This document shows positions 7,007-13,661 of a stretch of 23,861 nt of DNA, in pieces. How positions within the stretch are numbered: position 1 is the stretch's first letter; every line of letters begins with the position of its first letter. Source of the DNA: JBIOWF01 sp044868295 (lineage in GTDB: Bacteria > Actinomycetota > Actinomycetes > Streptosporangiales > Streptosporangiaceae); contig JBIOWF010000305.1 in NCBI GenBank assembly GCA_044868295.1, positions 1 to 23,861 on the forward strand, in the 5' to 3' direction. The position numbers and the translations under genes are program-made. A model generated the notes under the pieces. The model was not told the origin of the DNA. It did no database searches and worked only from the letters and a program-made list of their open reading frames with translations.

Positions 7007-7477
7007 ATGACATCGCCAAGGGTGGGCATCGGAGTCGATGTCCACCCTTTCGCGTCAGGTAGGGAACTGCATCTCGCGGGCCTGCACTGGCCCGGGGAGA
7101 CCGGGCTCGCAGGTCACTCGGACGGCGACGCCGCGGCCCACGCGTGCTGTGACGCCCTGCTCTCCGCCGCCGGCCTCGGAGATCTCGGCGCGCTCTTCGG
7201 TACGGCGGATCCACGCTGGTCGGGAGCCTCAGGCGCGACCCTGCTCGAGGAGACGGCACGCCAGGTGCGGGACGCGGGCTTCCAGATCGGCAACCTCGCG
7301 GTTCAGATCATCGGGAACCGGCCCAAGCTCGCGCCTCGCCGTACGGAGGCGGAGAAGGCTCTCGGCGCCGCCGTAGGCGCCCCTGTGAGCGTCAGCGCCA
7401 CCACGACCGACGGCCTCGGCCTGACCGGCCGCGGAGAGGGCGTCGCCGCGATCGCCACTGCGATCATTTTCCACTGA
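7007..7477 (+). CDS. ispF: 2-C-methyl-D-erythritol 2,4-cyclodiphosphate synthase
   Basis: MEP-pathway enzyme that cyclises CDP-ME 2-phosphate to MEcPP with loss of CMP, as a cytoplasmic trimer. Its 156 aa is the normal monofunctional length. Metal ligands are Asp 11 and His 13 (GVDVHPF) and His 45 in GHSDGDAAAHA. The substrate loop TTTDGLGLTGRGEGVAAIA is intact near the C-terminus. It starts 2 nt after the carD stop with only a weak ribosome site, which suggests coupling to carD. In many actinobacteria ispD lies between carD and ispF; here nothing separates them and ispF is not an ispDF fusion. The enzyme feeds the isoprenoid supply used by the synthase-like gene at 15569. Confidence 0.95.
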   Translation: MTSPRVGIGVDVHPFASGRELHLAGLHWPGETGLAGHSDGDAAAHACCDALLSAAGLGDLGALFGTADPRWSGASGATLLEETARQVRDAGFQIGNLAVQIIGNRPKLAPRRTEAEKALGAAVGAPVSVSATTTDGLGLTGRGEGVAAIATAIIFH

Positions 7478-7515
7478 TTGGCCCGTTCCAACCGGACATG
7501 CCAACCAGGACGAGC

Positions 7516-7529
7516 TGAGACGCGTCTCA
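7516..7529. promoter_or_regulatory. 14-bp perfect palindrome after ispF
   Basis: TGAGACGCGTCTCA is perfectly symmetric and lies 39 nt past the ispF stop. It lacks a loop and a T-run, so it looks more like an operator for a dimeric regulator than a terminator. The 7530-7663 stretch has no gene that I can support. Confidence 0.35.
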
Positions 7530-7663
7530 ATTACGGGATTGGCGCTGCCGTGAAGCTACTCCCACACCCATGGGCGGCGACCCGGAACCAGGCGCGGAAA
7601 CGGGCCGCCGCCCCCTTCACCGGCGATTATCCAGCCCCCACGGGGTAAGGCTCAGGTTGAGAG

Positions 7664-7680
7664 TGAAAGTGTCACTTTCA
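7664..7680. promoter_or_regulatory. 17-bp perfect palindrome ahead of the GlsB/YeaQ-type gene
   Basis: TGAAAGTG-T-CACTTTCA is an exact 8+1+8 inverted repeat placed 3 nt before the AGGAGG ribosome site and 14 nt before the ATG at 7694. In this position a bound repressor would block transcription, or the mRNA hairpin would mask the ribosome site. The regulator is not identified. Confidence 0.55.
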
Positions 7681-7693
7681 ACAGGAGGTCGAA

Positions 7694-7963
7694 ATGACCA
7701 TCGAGTCCATTCTCGGCGCCATCATCATCGGTGCGGTCATCGGCGCGCTGGGGCGGCTGTTCCTGCCGGGCAACCAGCCGATCGGCTGGATTCTCACCGT
7801 CGTCGTCGGCATCGTCGCGGCGCTCATCGGAACGGCTCTCGCCCAGGTCCTCGGAGTGGCGACCACGCGGGGGATCGACTGGATCGAGCTCGTCATGCAG
7901 GTGGTGCTGGCCGTCATCGGTGTCGGCCTGGTCGCCGGCCTCCGTGGCCGAACACACGTGTGA
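7694..7963 (+). CDS. GlsB/YeaQ/YmgE family stress-response membrane protein
   Basis: 89-aa integral membrane protein of the transglycosylase-associated family. Three hydrophobic helices are visible: about 5-24, 30-55 and 65-84. The first two are joined by the family loop GRLFLPGNQPIGW, and the helices are rich in small-residue motifs (GAIIIGAVIGALGR, VVGIVAALIG). Members are induced in general, osmotic or envelope stress in several bacteria, but the molecular role is not known. AGGAGG at 7683-7688 gives a clear start. The perfect palindrome directly upstream points to dedicated control. It is convergent with the large DUF2637-like gene, with 46 nt between stops. Confidence 0.88.
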   Translation: MTIESILGAIIIGAVIGALGRLFLPGNQPIGWILTVVVGIVAALIGTALAQVLGVATTRGIDWIELVMQVVLAVIGVGLVAGLRGRTHV

Positions 7964-8009
7964 AGCCGAGTCGGCGTACAAGGTCTCCGTGACCTCGCCG
8001 CACGACCTA

Positions 8010-10118
8010 TCAGCTCGGCGGGCGGGGTGTACTGCGCATCCGGCCCGACGGCGGTGCCAGCGGTACCGAACCGCCCTCTGGTTCCGCACTTCGCGGCTCC
8101 AGCCCTGTCGTGGGCTGCTCCTCCGGATCGGCCGCCTCGGAGGCGTGGGCCGGGTCCGGCGCGTCGCGGAGTTGGCGCAACGGCCGGGTGTCGACCCCCG
8201 ACTCGTCGCGGCGCGGCCGGGCGAACCGCTCGGCGATCTCCTCGGCGGCTTCGCCGTACCGTCTTGAGAGCTCCGCAGAGGCCTCGTCCGAGGCCGCCAC
8301 GAGCGACACGGTCCCTCTCAACCCCAAGGCTTCGGCGTCGTCTTCTGCAGGTTCGGAGCGTTCGGCGTCGGGCTCTGCGTGTGAGCGTTCGGCGTCGGGC
8401 TCCGTGCGCCTGTGTTCAGCGGGTTCGGAGCGTTCTGGCTCCAAGACCTCCGCGGGTTCGGCGGGTTCCGAGCCTGCCGCCTTCGAGGGTTGGGCGGGTT
8501 CTGTGTCCGAGGGTTGCGGCGGATCCAGGTCAAGAGGCCGCGCGAGTTCGGCGGATTCGAGAGGCTCAGCGAACTCCGTCGCCGTGACGTCGACGACCGA
8601 CACAGTGTCCTCGTCGTTCCACATGTCCTCGTCCGCGATGTCCTCCACGACCACCTCAACGGCGGGCTCGGTCGCCGAACCGCCGTGCTCGGCGCTGGGC
8701 TCTGCTGACGTAGAACTGCGTTCAGCGGCGGGCTTGGTCGGCGAACCGCCGTGCTCGTCGGCGGCCTCGGCCGTCATAGCGCCGTGTTCATGGGCGGGCT
8801 CGGTCGGCGCGGTGCTGCGCTCAGTGGCGGGTTCGGCCGGCGTGGCCTTGTGCTCACTGCCGATCTCGGCGGGCGGCGTTGTGCCGGTGGGCGTCTTCTT
8901 GGGGCGGGGGTGGACGAGCACGTCTCCGGCGTACGGCCGGACGAGGTCGCCCCAGCGGATCGGTCGTTGCGGGCGCTTACGCCCCGGAGGCGCCTGCTCG
9001 GCCACCGGTTGGGGCTTGGAACCAGTTGGGGCAGGCGACTCGGCTACAGGTTGGGGTTTGGAGCCGATCGTTGCGGGCGCATCGGTCACCGGCCGCGGGA
9101 CGGTCTCAGTCTCCGTGGCCGAATCGGTCGGGTGCTCTGGCTCGGTCGGGGCCACGGCCTCTGACGCAGACTCAGCGCCCGCAGGAAGCTCTGTCACCGG
9201 TGGTGTCTCGGGTGCCTCTGTGGCCTCCGGTGCCAGAGTCGGCGAGGGGGCATGCCGTACGGGCTCGGCGGCCTCTTTCAGAACCGGATAGGGATCCGTG
9301 GGTACGCCAGGGCCGTCGTCCGTACTGGAACGGTAGGACGCGGCGGGACCGGCGGCCGTACCGAACCGGGAGGCCGTATCCGGGGCGTCGGCCGTACTGG
9401 GCCGAGCGGAGGCGATAGGGGTGCCCGAACTGGGCCGCGAGGTCGGGATGTGGGTGCCCGCATTGGAACGGGAGGTTGCGACAGGGGTGCTCGCACTGGG
9501 CCGAGCGGACGCGATGGGGGTGTCCGTGCTGGAACGGGAGGTCGCGACGGGGGGTCCGGATTGTGGCCTGTCGTCGTCGCTGTCGTCGCTGTCGTCGCCG
9601 TCGAAGGGGACGATCTCGCCGGCGTCGCTGACTCCGTCGAGGTCCGCTCGCCGGGCTTGGGCGTGTTTGACCAGGACCAACAGCAGCCAGAACGCTATGA
9701 CCAGCATCACCCACGGCAGCAGTGCCACCACGATCGCGGCTCGCCGTACGTCGAAGGCGACTCCGGAGGCGGTCGTCACCGCCGCGGTGGCCGCGGCGGT
9801 GAGGAGCAGGAGCAGGACGAGGCCGGCCTGCAGGCGCACAAGGAGCCGCGCGCCGCGCAGCAGCGGCACGCTGATCAGGGCGACGACCAGCAGCGCGTCG
9901 AAACCGGCGGGGTAAAGGTAGGCCAGACCCGGCTCCGCCCGCCCCGCGATCGCGAGAGCGCGCAGGTCGTCGAAAGAGAGCGCGCAGGCGGCCCCGGCGA
10001 GCACCGCCACGGCGAGACCGGCGAGGCCGATGGCCAGGCGGCGCAGCGCGAGCGGAATTCCGGAGCTTGGAGACGGGCGGGAGGTCGAGCCTGCCGCCGC
10101 GGGGGGAGTCGCGTCCAT
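8010..10118 (-). CDS. DUF2637-like four-helix membrane protein with long repetitive acidic tail
   Basis: 702 aa. The N-terminal quarter has four hydrophobic helices (about 24-45, 68-88, 95-117, 128-150) and the SFDDLRALAI and YLYPAGFDALLVVALIS motifs that I associate with the actinobacterial DUF2637 family. Residues about 160-702 are a cytosolic-looking, acidic, Pro/Ala/Glu/Ser-rich tail, probably disordered. It holds two arrays of 11-residue repeats (191-245 and 418-488), a 13-14-residue doublet (GSKPQPVAE, twice, about 352-375) and one basic patch, RKRPQRPIRWGDLVRPY (380-396). A short ordered-looking stretch near 605-635 (ASAELSRRYGEAAEEIAERF) may be helical. Start ATG 10118: GGAAGG lies just upstream, and the open frame beyond it (to 10727) runs across the promoter of the divergent PPOX gene. 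Function unknown; a scaffold or recruitment role is a guess. Confidence 0.72.
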   Translation of the reverse strand: MDATPPAAAGSTSRPSPSSGIPLALRRLAIGLAGLAVAVLAGAACALSFDDLRALAIAGRAEPGLAYLYPAGFDALLVVALISVPLLRGARLLVRLQAGLVLLLLLTAAATAAVTTASGVAFDVRRAAIVVALLPWVMLVIAFWLLLVLVKHAQARRADLDGVSDAGEIVPFDGDDSDDSDDDRPQSGPPVATSRSSTDTPIASARPSASTPVATSRSNAGTHIPTSRPSSGTPIASARPSTADAPDTASRFGTAAGPAASYRSSTDDGPGVPTDPYPVLKEAAEPVRHAPSPTLAPEATEAPETPPVTELPAGAESASEAVAPTEPEHPTDSATETETVPRPVTDAPATIGSKPQPVAESPAPTGSKPQPVAEQAPPGRKRPQRPIRWGDLVRPYAGDVLVHPRPKKTPTGTTPPAEIGSEHKATPAEPATERSTAPTEPAHEHGAMTAEAADEHGGSPTKPAAERSSTSAEPSAEHGGSATEPAVEVVVEDIADEDMWNDEDTVSVVDVTATEFAEPLESAELARPLDLDPPQPSDTEPAQPSKAAGSEPAEPAEVLEPERSEPAEHRRTEPDAERSHAEPDAERSEPAEDDAEALGLRGTVSLVAASDEASAELSRRYGEAAEEIAERFARPRRDESGVDTRPLRQLRDAPDPAHASEAADPEEQPTTGLEPRSAEPEGGSVPLAPPSGRMRSTPRPPS
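8655..8867 (-). repeat. Coding tandem repeat, 33-nt period (array 2 of the DUF2637-like gene)
   Basis: Residues 418-488 read as six 11-residue units plus a partial one: EIGSEHKATPA, EPATERSTAPT, EPAHEHGAMTA, EAADEHGGSPT, KPAAERSSTSA, EPSAEHGGSAT, EPAVE. The units are diverged but hold an E/K-P-A...E-H/R core and keep an exact 33-nt period. Confidence 0.7.
9384..9548 (-). repeat. Coding tandem repeat, 33-nt period (array 1 of the DUF2637-like gene)
   Basis: Residues 191-245 read as five units: VATSRSSTDTP, IASARPSASTP, VATSRSNAGTH, IPTSRPSSGTP, IASARPSTADAP. All carry (A/T)SRxS or SARPS followed by a T-P/H end. The last unit has one extra residue. It has the same 11-residue period as array 2 but a different sequence. 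Confidence 0.75.
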
Positions 10119-10283
10119 GACCTTCCGAGCGTACAGAATTGGCCCGACGAATTGATCGCCGTAGCGAAGTCGGAGCGGGTGCGAGACACTGGCCGCCGAG
10201 TATCTGAGCCGACGGGACCCCGCAACTACCACCATGGGGCCGGATGGCATGATGTGACTGTTGTGCCGCCATAGCAGGGGGAA

Positions 10284-10667
10284 ATGATGTTGTCTGACGG
10301 GGTTCGCGAGTTCTTCGACGGGACCAACTTCGCCACGGTCGCGAGCATCAACCCGGACGGCGCGCCGCAGGCCTCCGTGGTCTGGGTCAAGACCGACGGA
10401 GACGACATCCTGTTCTCGACGGTGAAAGGCCGCCGCAAGCACAAGAACTTCGAGCGGGACCCTCGCGTCTCGATCGTGGTGGTCGATCCCGCGAATCCCT
10501 ACCGATACGTCGAGGTGCGCGGCAGTGTGACGCTGACGGACGACCCGCCGGGGGCGCTGATCCAGGAGCTCTCGTACAAGTACGAGGGGAAGCCCTTCCA
10601 GGAGCCGCACCCGGACAACGAGCGAGTGATCGTCAGAATCCACCCGCGAAAGGTATACGCCCGCTGA
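10284..10667 (+). CDS. PPOX class F420-dependent oxidoreductase
   Basis: 127-aa split-barrel flavin/deazaflavin-binding protein of the pyridoxamine-phosphate-oxidase-like superfamily. The typical opening FFDGTNFATVASINPDGAPQASVVWVK, strand DDILFSTVKGRRKHKNFERDPRVSIVV and VEVRGSVTLTDD are visible. GRRKHKN is the region that contacts the cofactor phosphate in F420-binding members. The short single-domain form and actinobacterial context favour F420 over FMN, but the substrate cannot be read from sequence. Start ATG 10284 has AGGGGG directly upstream; ATG 10287 is an alternative. It is divergent from the DUF2637-like gene and upstream of cysS. Confidence 0.85.
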   Translation: MMLSDGVREFFDGTNFATVASINPDGAPQASVVWVKTDGDDILFSTVKGRRKHKNFERDPRVSIVVVDPANPYRYVEVRGSVTLTDDPPGALIQELSYKYEGKPFQEPHPDNERVIVRIHPRKVYAR

Positions 10668-10764
10668 GCGGTTTCTCCGCTTATGCCTGGGAGGCGAGAG
10701 TCGTACGTTGATAAAGGGCATGTTCACGGTGGCGCAAGTCGGCCTGTGCCGTTGAATAAGGCGT

Positions 10765-10777
10765 TAGCCTTGCCTTC
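10765..10777 (+). promoter_or_regulatory. Leaderless-type -10 of cysS
   Basis: TAGCCT (10765-10770) followed by 7 nt and GTG 10778, with no Shine-Dalgarno sequence. Same geometry as senX3 and rlmB. Confidence 0.5.
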
Positions 10778-12172
10778 GTGAGCCTGAAGCTATACGACAC
10801 CAGTACGCGTACACTCCGTGAATTCGTTCCGGTCGAACCCGGCCGGGTTTCGATGTACCTGTGTGGTGCGACCGTTCAGGCCCCGCCGCACATCGGTCAC
10901 ATCCGTTCCGGCCTCAACTTCGACGTGCTCCGGCGGTGGCTGACCCGGCAGGGGTTCGACGTCACGTTCTGCCGCAACGTCACCGACCTCGACGACAAGA
11001 TCATCCGTGTGGCGGCCGACGAGGGCGTCCCGTGGTTCGTCGTCGCGGAGCGGAACCAGCGCGCCTTCTCCTGGGCGTACGACCAGCTGGGCTGCCTCCC
11101 GCCCACCGTCGAACCGCGGGCGATGGGTCACGTCCCCGAGATGGTCGAGCTGATGCGTCGGCTCATCGACAAGGGACACGCCTACGCGGCCGGTGGCGAC
11201 GTCTACTTCGACGTCGTCTCCTACGCCGACCGGTACGGCAAGCTCTCCAACCAGAAGCTGGAGAACATGCGGGCGGCCGGTGACACCGACACCGACTCGC
11301 TCAAGCGTGATCCGCGTGACTTCGCCCTCTGGAAGGGCGCCAAGCCGGGGGAGCCCACATGGCCGACCCCCTGGGGACGCGGCCGTCCCGGCTGGCACTT
11401 GGAGTGCTCGGCGATGGCGGGCAAATACCTCGGCGGGACGTTCGACATCCACGGCGGCGGCGTCGACCTGATCTTCCCGCATCACGAGAACGAGATCGCG
11501 CAGTCGCAGGCCGCGGGGGACGGATTCGCCCGCTACTGGCTGCACAACGGCATGCTCAAGCTGGGCGGCGAGAAGATGAGCAAGTCGCTCGGCAACTCGC
11601 TTCTCATCCCGGACATGCTGCGCAAGGTGCGGGCCGTCGAGCTGCGTTACTACCTGGTGGCGGCCCACTACCGGTCGCCGATCGACTACTCCGAGGAAGC
11701 ACTCCAGGAGGCGGCGGCCGGATACCGGCGGATCGAGGGCTTCATCACGCGCGCCGTCGAGGTGATCCACGACGTGGACGCGGTGGCTCCGTTGCCGCAG
11801 GCGTTCACCGACGTCATGAACGACGACCTCAACGTCTCCCAGGCGCTCGCCGTGATCCACGAGGTGGTCCGCGAGGGCAACGTCGCCCTGGCTCAAGGCA
11901 ACAAGGAGCAGGTCGCTCGGCTGCTGGCCGAGACCCAGAACATGCTCGACGTGCTCGGCCTCGACCCGCGCTCCGACCAGTGGCGCGGCACCGGGTCCTC
12001 CGGCCTCCGCGAGGTCGTGGACGGTCTGGTCGCCGTCGCCCTGGAGCAGCGGCAGGCCGCCCGCGCCCGCAAGGATTACGCGGCGGCCGACGCGATCCGC
12101 GAGCAGCTCGCCGCGGCCGGCGTGGTGGTCGAGGACACTCCCCAGGGCCCTCGCTGGGAGCTGGCACGGTAG
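10778..12172 (+). CDS. cysS: Cysteinyl-tRNA synthetase
   Basis: Class I aminoacyl-tRNA synthetase of 464 aa that charges tRNA-Cys. The signature HIGH is at 38-41 (APPHIGHIRSG) and KMSKS at 266-270. Catalytic zinc ligands are Cys 29 (YLCGATVQ), Cys 210 (HLECSAM), His 235 and Glu 239 (PHHENEI), each one residue on from the E. coli numbering. A DALR-type helical domain and C-terminal anticodon region follow. The paralogous mycothiol ligase MshC is excluded because this protein has a full-length anticodon domain and the CysS zinc pattern with the YLCGATVQAPPHIG opening. cysS-rlmB is the conserved continuation of carD-ispD-ispF in actinobacteria. GTG 10778 has no ribosome site but follows a TAGCCT hexamer by 7 nt. 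Confidence 0.96.
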   Translation: MSLKLYDTSTRTLREFVPVEPGRVSMYLCGATVQAPPHIGHIRSGLNFDVLRRWLTRQGFDVTFCRNVTDLDDKIIRVAADEGVPWFVVAERNQRAFSWAYDQLGCLPPTVEPRAMGHVPEMVELMRRLIDKGHAYAAGGDVYFDVVSYADRYGKLSNQKLENMRAAGDTDTDSLKRDPRDFALWKGAKPGEPTWPTPWGRGRPGWHLECSAMAGKYLGGTFDIHGGGVDLIFPHHENEIAQSQAAGDGFARYWLHNGMLKLGGEKMSKSLGNSLLIPDMLRKVRAVELRYYLVAAHYRSPIDYSEEALQEAAAGYRRIEGFITRAVEVIHDVDAVAPLPQAFTDVMNDDLNVSQALAVIHEVVREGNVALAQGNKEQVARLLAETQNMLDVLGLDPRSDQWRGTGSSGLREVVDGLVAVALEQRQAARARKDYAAADAIREQLAAAGVVVEDTPQGPRWELAR

Positions 12173-12181
12173 GCGTGGCCG

Positions 12182-12194
12182 TACCCTAGAGACC
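12182..12194 (+). promoter_or_regulatory. Leaderless-type -10 of rlmB
   Basis: TACCCT (12182-12187), then 7 nt and ATG 12195. No ribosome site is present. It lies in the 22-nt gap between cysS and rlmB, so rlmB can be transcribed on its own. Confidence 0.45.
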
Positions 12195-13154
12195 ATGGCG
12201 GGAAAGGCTTCAGGAAAGCCCTCAAAGAAGCAGGGCCCGAGCAGGGGCACTGGCGGCAAGGTTCGGCGTTCCCTTGAAGGCAAGGGCGCGACCCCGCCGG
12301 CGCACATGCGGCACTGGTACAAGGACAAGGCGCGGACCGAGCGGCTCGAGCGTGAGGCCGCCGGTCGGCCCGCTCGCGCCCAGACCCAGTCCCGAGCTCG
12401 CCGCGAGGACGGGCCAGAGGTCATCGGCGGCCGCAACCCCGTCGTCGAGGCGCTCCGCGCCGGCGTGCCGGCGAACGCGCTGTACGTGGCCCAGCGCATC
12501 GAGAACGACGACCGGGTCCGCGAGGCCATCAAGATCGCCGCGGACCGGGGGATCGCGCTGCTTGAGGTCTCCCGCGACAAGCTGGACCGCCTGACCGAGG
12601 GCGGCGTGCACCAGGGCCTCGGCCTGCAGATCCCCGCCTACGAGTACGCCCACCCGGCACAGCTCGTGGAGCTGGCGCAGGACGCCGCCGAGGTGCCGCT
12701 GATCATCGCTCTGGACAGCGTCACCGACCCCCGCAACCTCGGCGCCATCGCCCGTTCGGCGACCGCTTTCGGCGCGCACGGCCTGCTGGTCCCGTCGCGC
12801 CGGTCGGCGGGCGTCACCGCCGGCGCCTGGAAGACGTCGGCCGGCGCGCTGGCGCACCTTCGCGTCGCCCGCGCCGCCAACCTGACCCAGACCCTGCAGG
12901 CCTACCGTGAGGCAGGCCTGTTCGTGATCGGCCTCGACGGCACGGCCTCGGTGGACATCGGCGACGTCGAGTTGGCGACGGAGCCCCTCGTCGTGGTCGT
13001 CGGCTCCGAGGGCAAGGGCCTGTCCCGCCTGGTACGGGAGGCGTGCGACCAGGTCGTCCGCATCCCCATGAACGCCGCGGCCGAGTCCCTCAACGCGGGC
13101 GTCGCCGCCGGCATCGCCCTCTACGAGGTCGCCCGCCACCGCCGCCGTCGCTGA
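12195..13154 (+). CDS. rlmB: 23S rRNA (guanosine-2'-O-)-methyltransferase RlmB (TrmH/SpoU family)
   Basis: 319-aa SPOUT methyltransferase expected to methylate the ribose of G2251 (E. coli numbering) in 23S rRNA, using SAM. A basic Lys/Arg-rich N-terminal extension (1-70) precedes the SpoU substrate-binding domain (about 76-150, VIGGRNPVVEALRAG). The knotted catalytic domain has motif 1 DPRNLGAIARSA (Asn 181, Arg 187), motif 2 VVGSEGKGLSRL (268-279) and motif 3 IPMNAAAESLNAG (290-302). The pairing with cysS is conserved in actinobacteria. A tRNA 2'-O-methyltransferase role cannot be fully excluded from motifs alone, but length and context fit RlmB. Confidence 0.92.
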   Translation: MAGKASGKPSKKQGPSRGTGGKVRRSLEGKGATPPAHMRHWYKDKARTERLEREAAGRPARAQTQSRARREDGPEVIGGRNPVVEALRAGVPANALYVAQRIENDDRVREAIKIAADRGIALLEVSRDKLDRLTEGGVHQGLGLQIPAYEYAHPAQLVELAQDAAEVPLIIALDSVTDPRNLGAIARSATAFGAHGLLVPSRRSAGVTAGAWKTSAGALAHLRVARAANLTQTLQAYREAGLFVIGLDGTASVDIGDVELATEPLVVVVGSEGKGLSRLVREACDQVVRIPMNAAAESLNAGVAAGIALYEVARHRRRR

Positions 13155-13161
13155 TACTTCG

Positions 13162-13191
13162 GTGACGGTACGGCCTCCGGCCTACTAGACT
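13162..13191 (+). promoter_or_regulatory. Promoter of tRNA-Thr
   Basis: GTGACG (13162-13167) and TAGACT (13186-13191) with an 18-nt spacer, about 30 nt before the mature tRNA 5' end. Each hexamer matches the consensus at four of six positions. Confidence 0.5.
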
Positions 13192-13219
13192 CGTACGGCA
13201 CCACGTCTCCGTACGAGAC
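13190..13219 (+). other. Mutually exclusive hairpins in the tRNA-Thr 5' leader
   Basis: CTCGTACGG (13190-13198) pairs perfectly with CCGTACGAG (13209-13217). A shorter alternative pairs GTCTC (13205-13209) with GAGAC (13215-13219). They share bases and cannot form together. It ends 2 nt before the tRNA 5' end, so it may affect leader processing or act as an rlmB terminator. Confidence 0.35.
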
Positions 13220-13221
13220 AC

Positions 13222-13294
13222 GCCGCCTTAGCTCAATCGGCAGAGCATCTGTCTTGTAAACAGAAGGTCTGGGGTTCGATTCCCCAAGGCGGCT
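13222..13294 (+). tRNA. tRNA-Thr (anticodon TGT)
   Basis: Full cloverleaf: acceptor arms GCCGCCT (13222-13228) and AGGCGGC (13287-13293), D arm GCTC/GAGC, anticodon stem TCTGT/ACAGA with loop CTTGTAA and anticodon TGT at 13255-13257. The T arm is TGGGG/CCCCA with loop TTCGATT. The discriminator base is T at 13294 and CCA is not encoded, as is common in actinobacteria. It reads ACA codons. Confidence 0.97.
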
Positions 13295-13435
13295 CTGAAA
13301 CGAAAAGCCCCTGACCCCGCACGGGCCCACCTCGGCTTGTGATCGTCTCGTCAGGGATGGTCCCGGGCTGGTGGTCGGCAACCGGGAACTAGTCGAGAAC
13401 AAGTCCTCCTAGCACTTCCCCCACCGGGGGCAACG

Positions 13436-13470
13436 CGACCGCCCTTCGCGATGGTAGCGAGGGGCGGTCG
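13436..13470 (+). terminator. Terminator downstream of tRNA-Thr
   Basis: Arms 13436-13449 and 13457-13470 form a 14-bp stem with one G-T pair around a 7-nt loop, followed by TTCT. The 368-nt stretch 13295-13661 otherwise holds no gene. A lone TATGCT at 13601-13606 is a possible -10 for the kinase gene. The minus-strand open frame over the tRNA is spurious. Confidence 0.65.
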
Positions 13471-13661
13471 TTCTACATGGAGCAGCGTGACTCAGTACGG
13501 TTTACTGCTCGCATTCACCGTTGAAACTCTGGCTCACTTGGTCGAGAGCCTTGCGCGTCGCCGGTGACGCATTTGATCCACTTCCGGGCGGCAACGTTCG
13601 TATGCTGTGGCTGCGAATGGGTCGGCGGCCGATCGGCGGTAATGGTGAACGGGTGTCAGCG

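Noticed and set aside
8110..9291. Plus-strand 393-codon Ser/Gly-rich open frame
   Set aside because: Antisense to the repetitive tail of the DUF2637-like gene; low-complexity product without motifs, typical GC-rich shadow frame.
9384..9548. 33-nt repeats as a CRISPR array
   Set aside because: The units are contiguous, diverged, in frame and coding; no spacers and no cas genes.
9252..10274. Plus-strand 340-codon Arg/Gly-rich open frame
   Set aside because: Antisense to the membrane and repeat part of the same gene and runs into the PPOX promoter; no recognisable domain, whereas the minus strand encodes clear membrane helices.
10778..12172. Mycothiol ligase MshC instead of CysS
   Set aside because: The YLCGATVQAPPHIG opening, CysS zinc-ligand spacing, full anticodon domain and rlmB neighbour fit CysS.
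10790..12580. Minus-strand 596-codon open frame
   Set aside because: Antisense to cysS and the start of rlmB, both of which have complete active-site motifs on the plus strand.
13222..13294. tRNA-Thr as the attachment site of an integrated island covering the kinase and NACHT genes
   Set aside because: I looked for a repeat of the tRNA 3' end downstream and saw none, and no integrase gene is in the window; the idea lacks support here.
13121..13402. Minus-strand open frame of 93 codons across tRNA-Thr
   Set aside because: It is the antisense translation of the tRNA gene, which gives the well-known spurious peptide with SNPRPSVYKTDALP; the cloverleaf explains the sequence.
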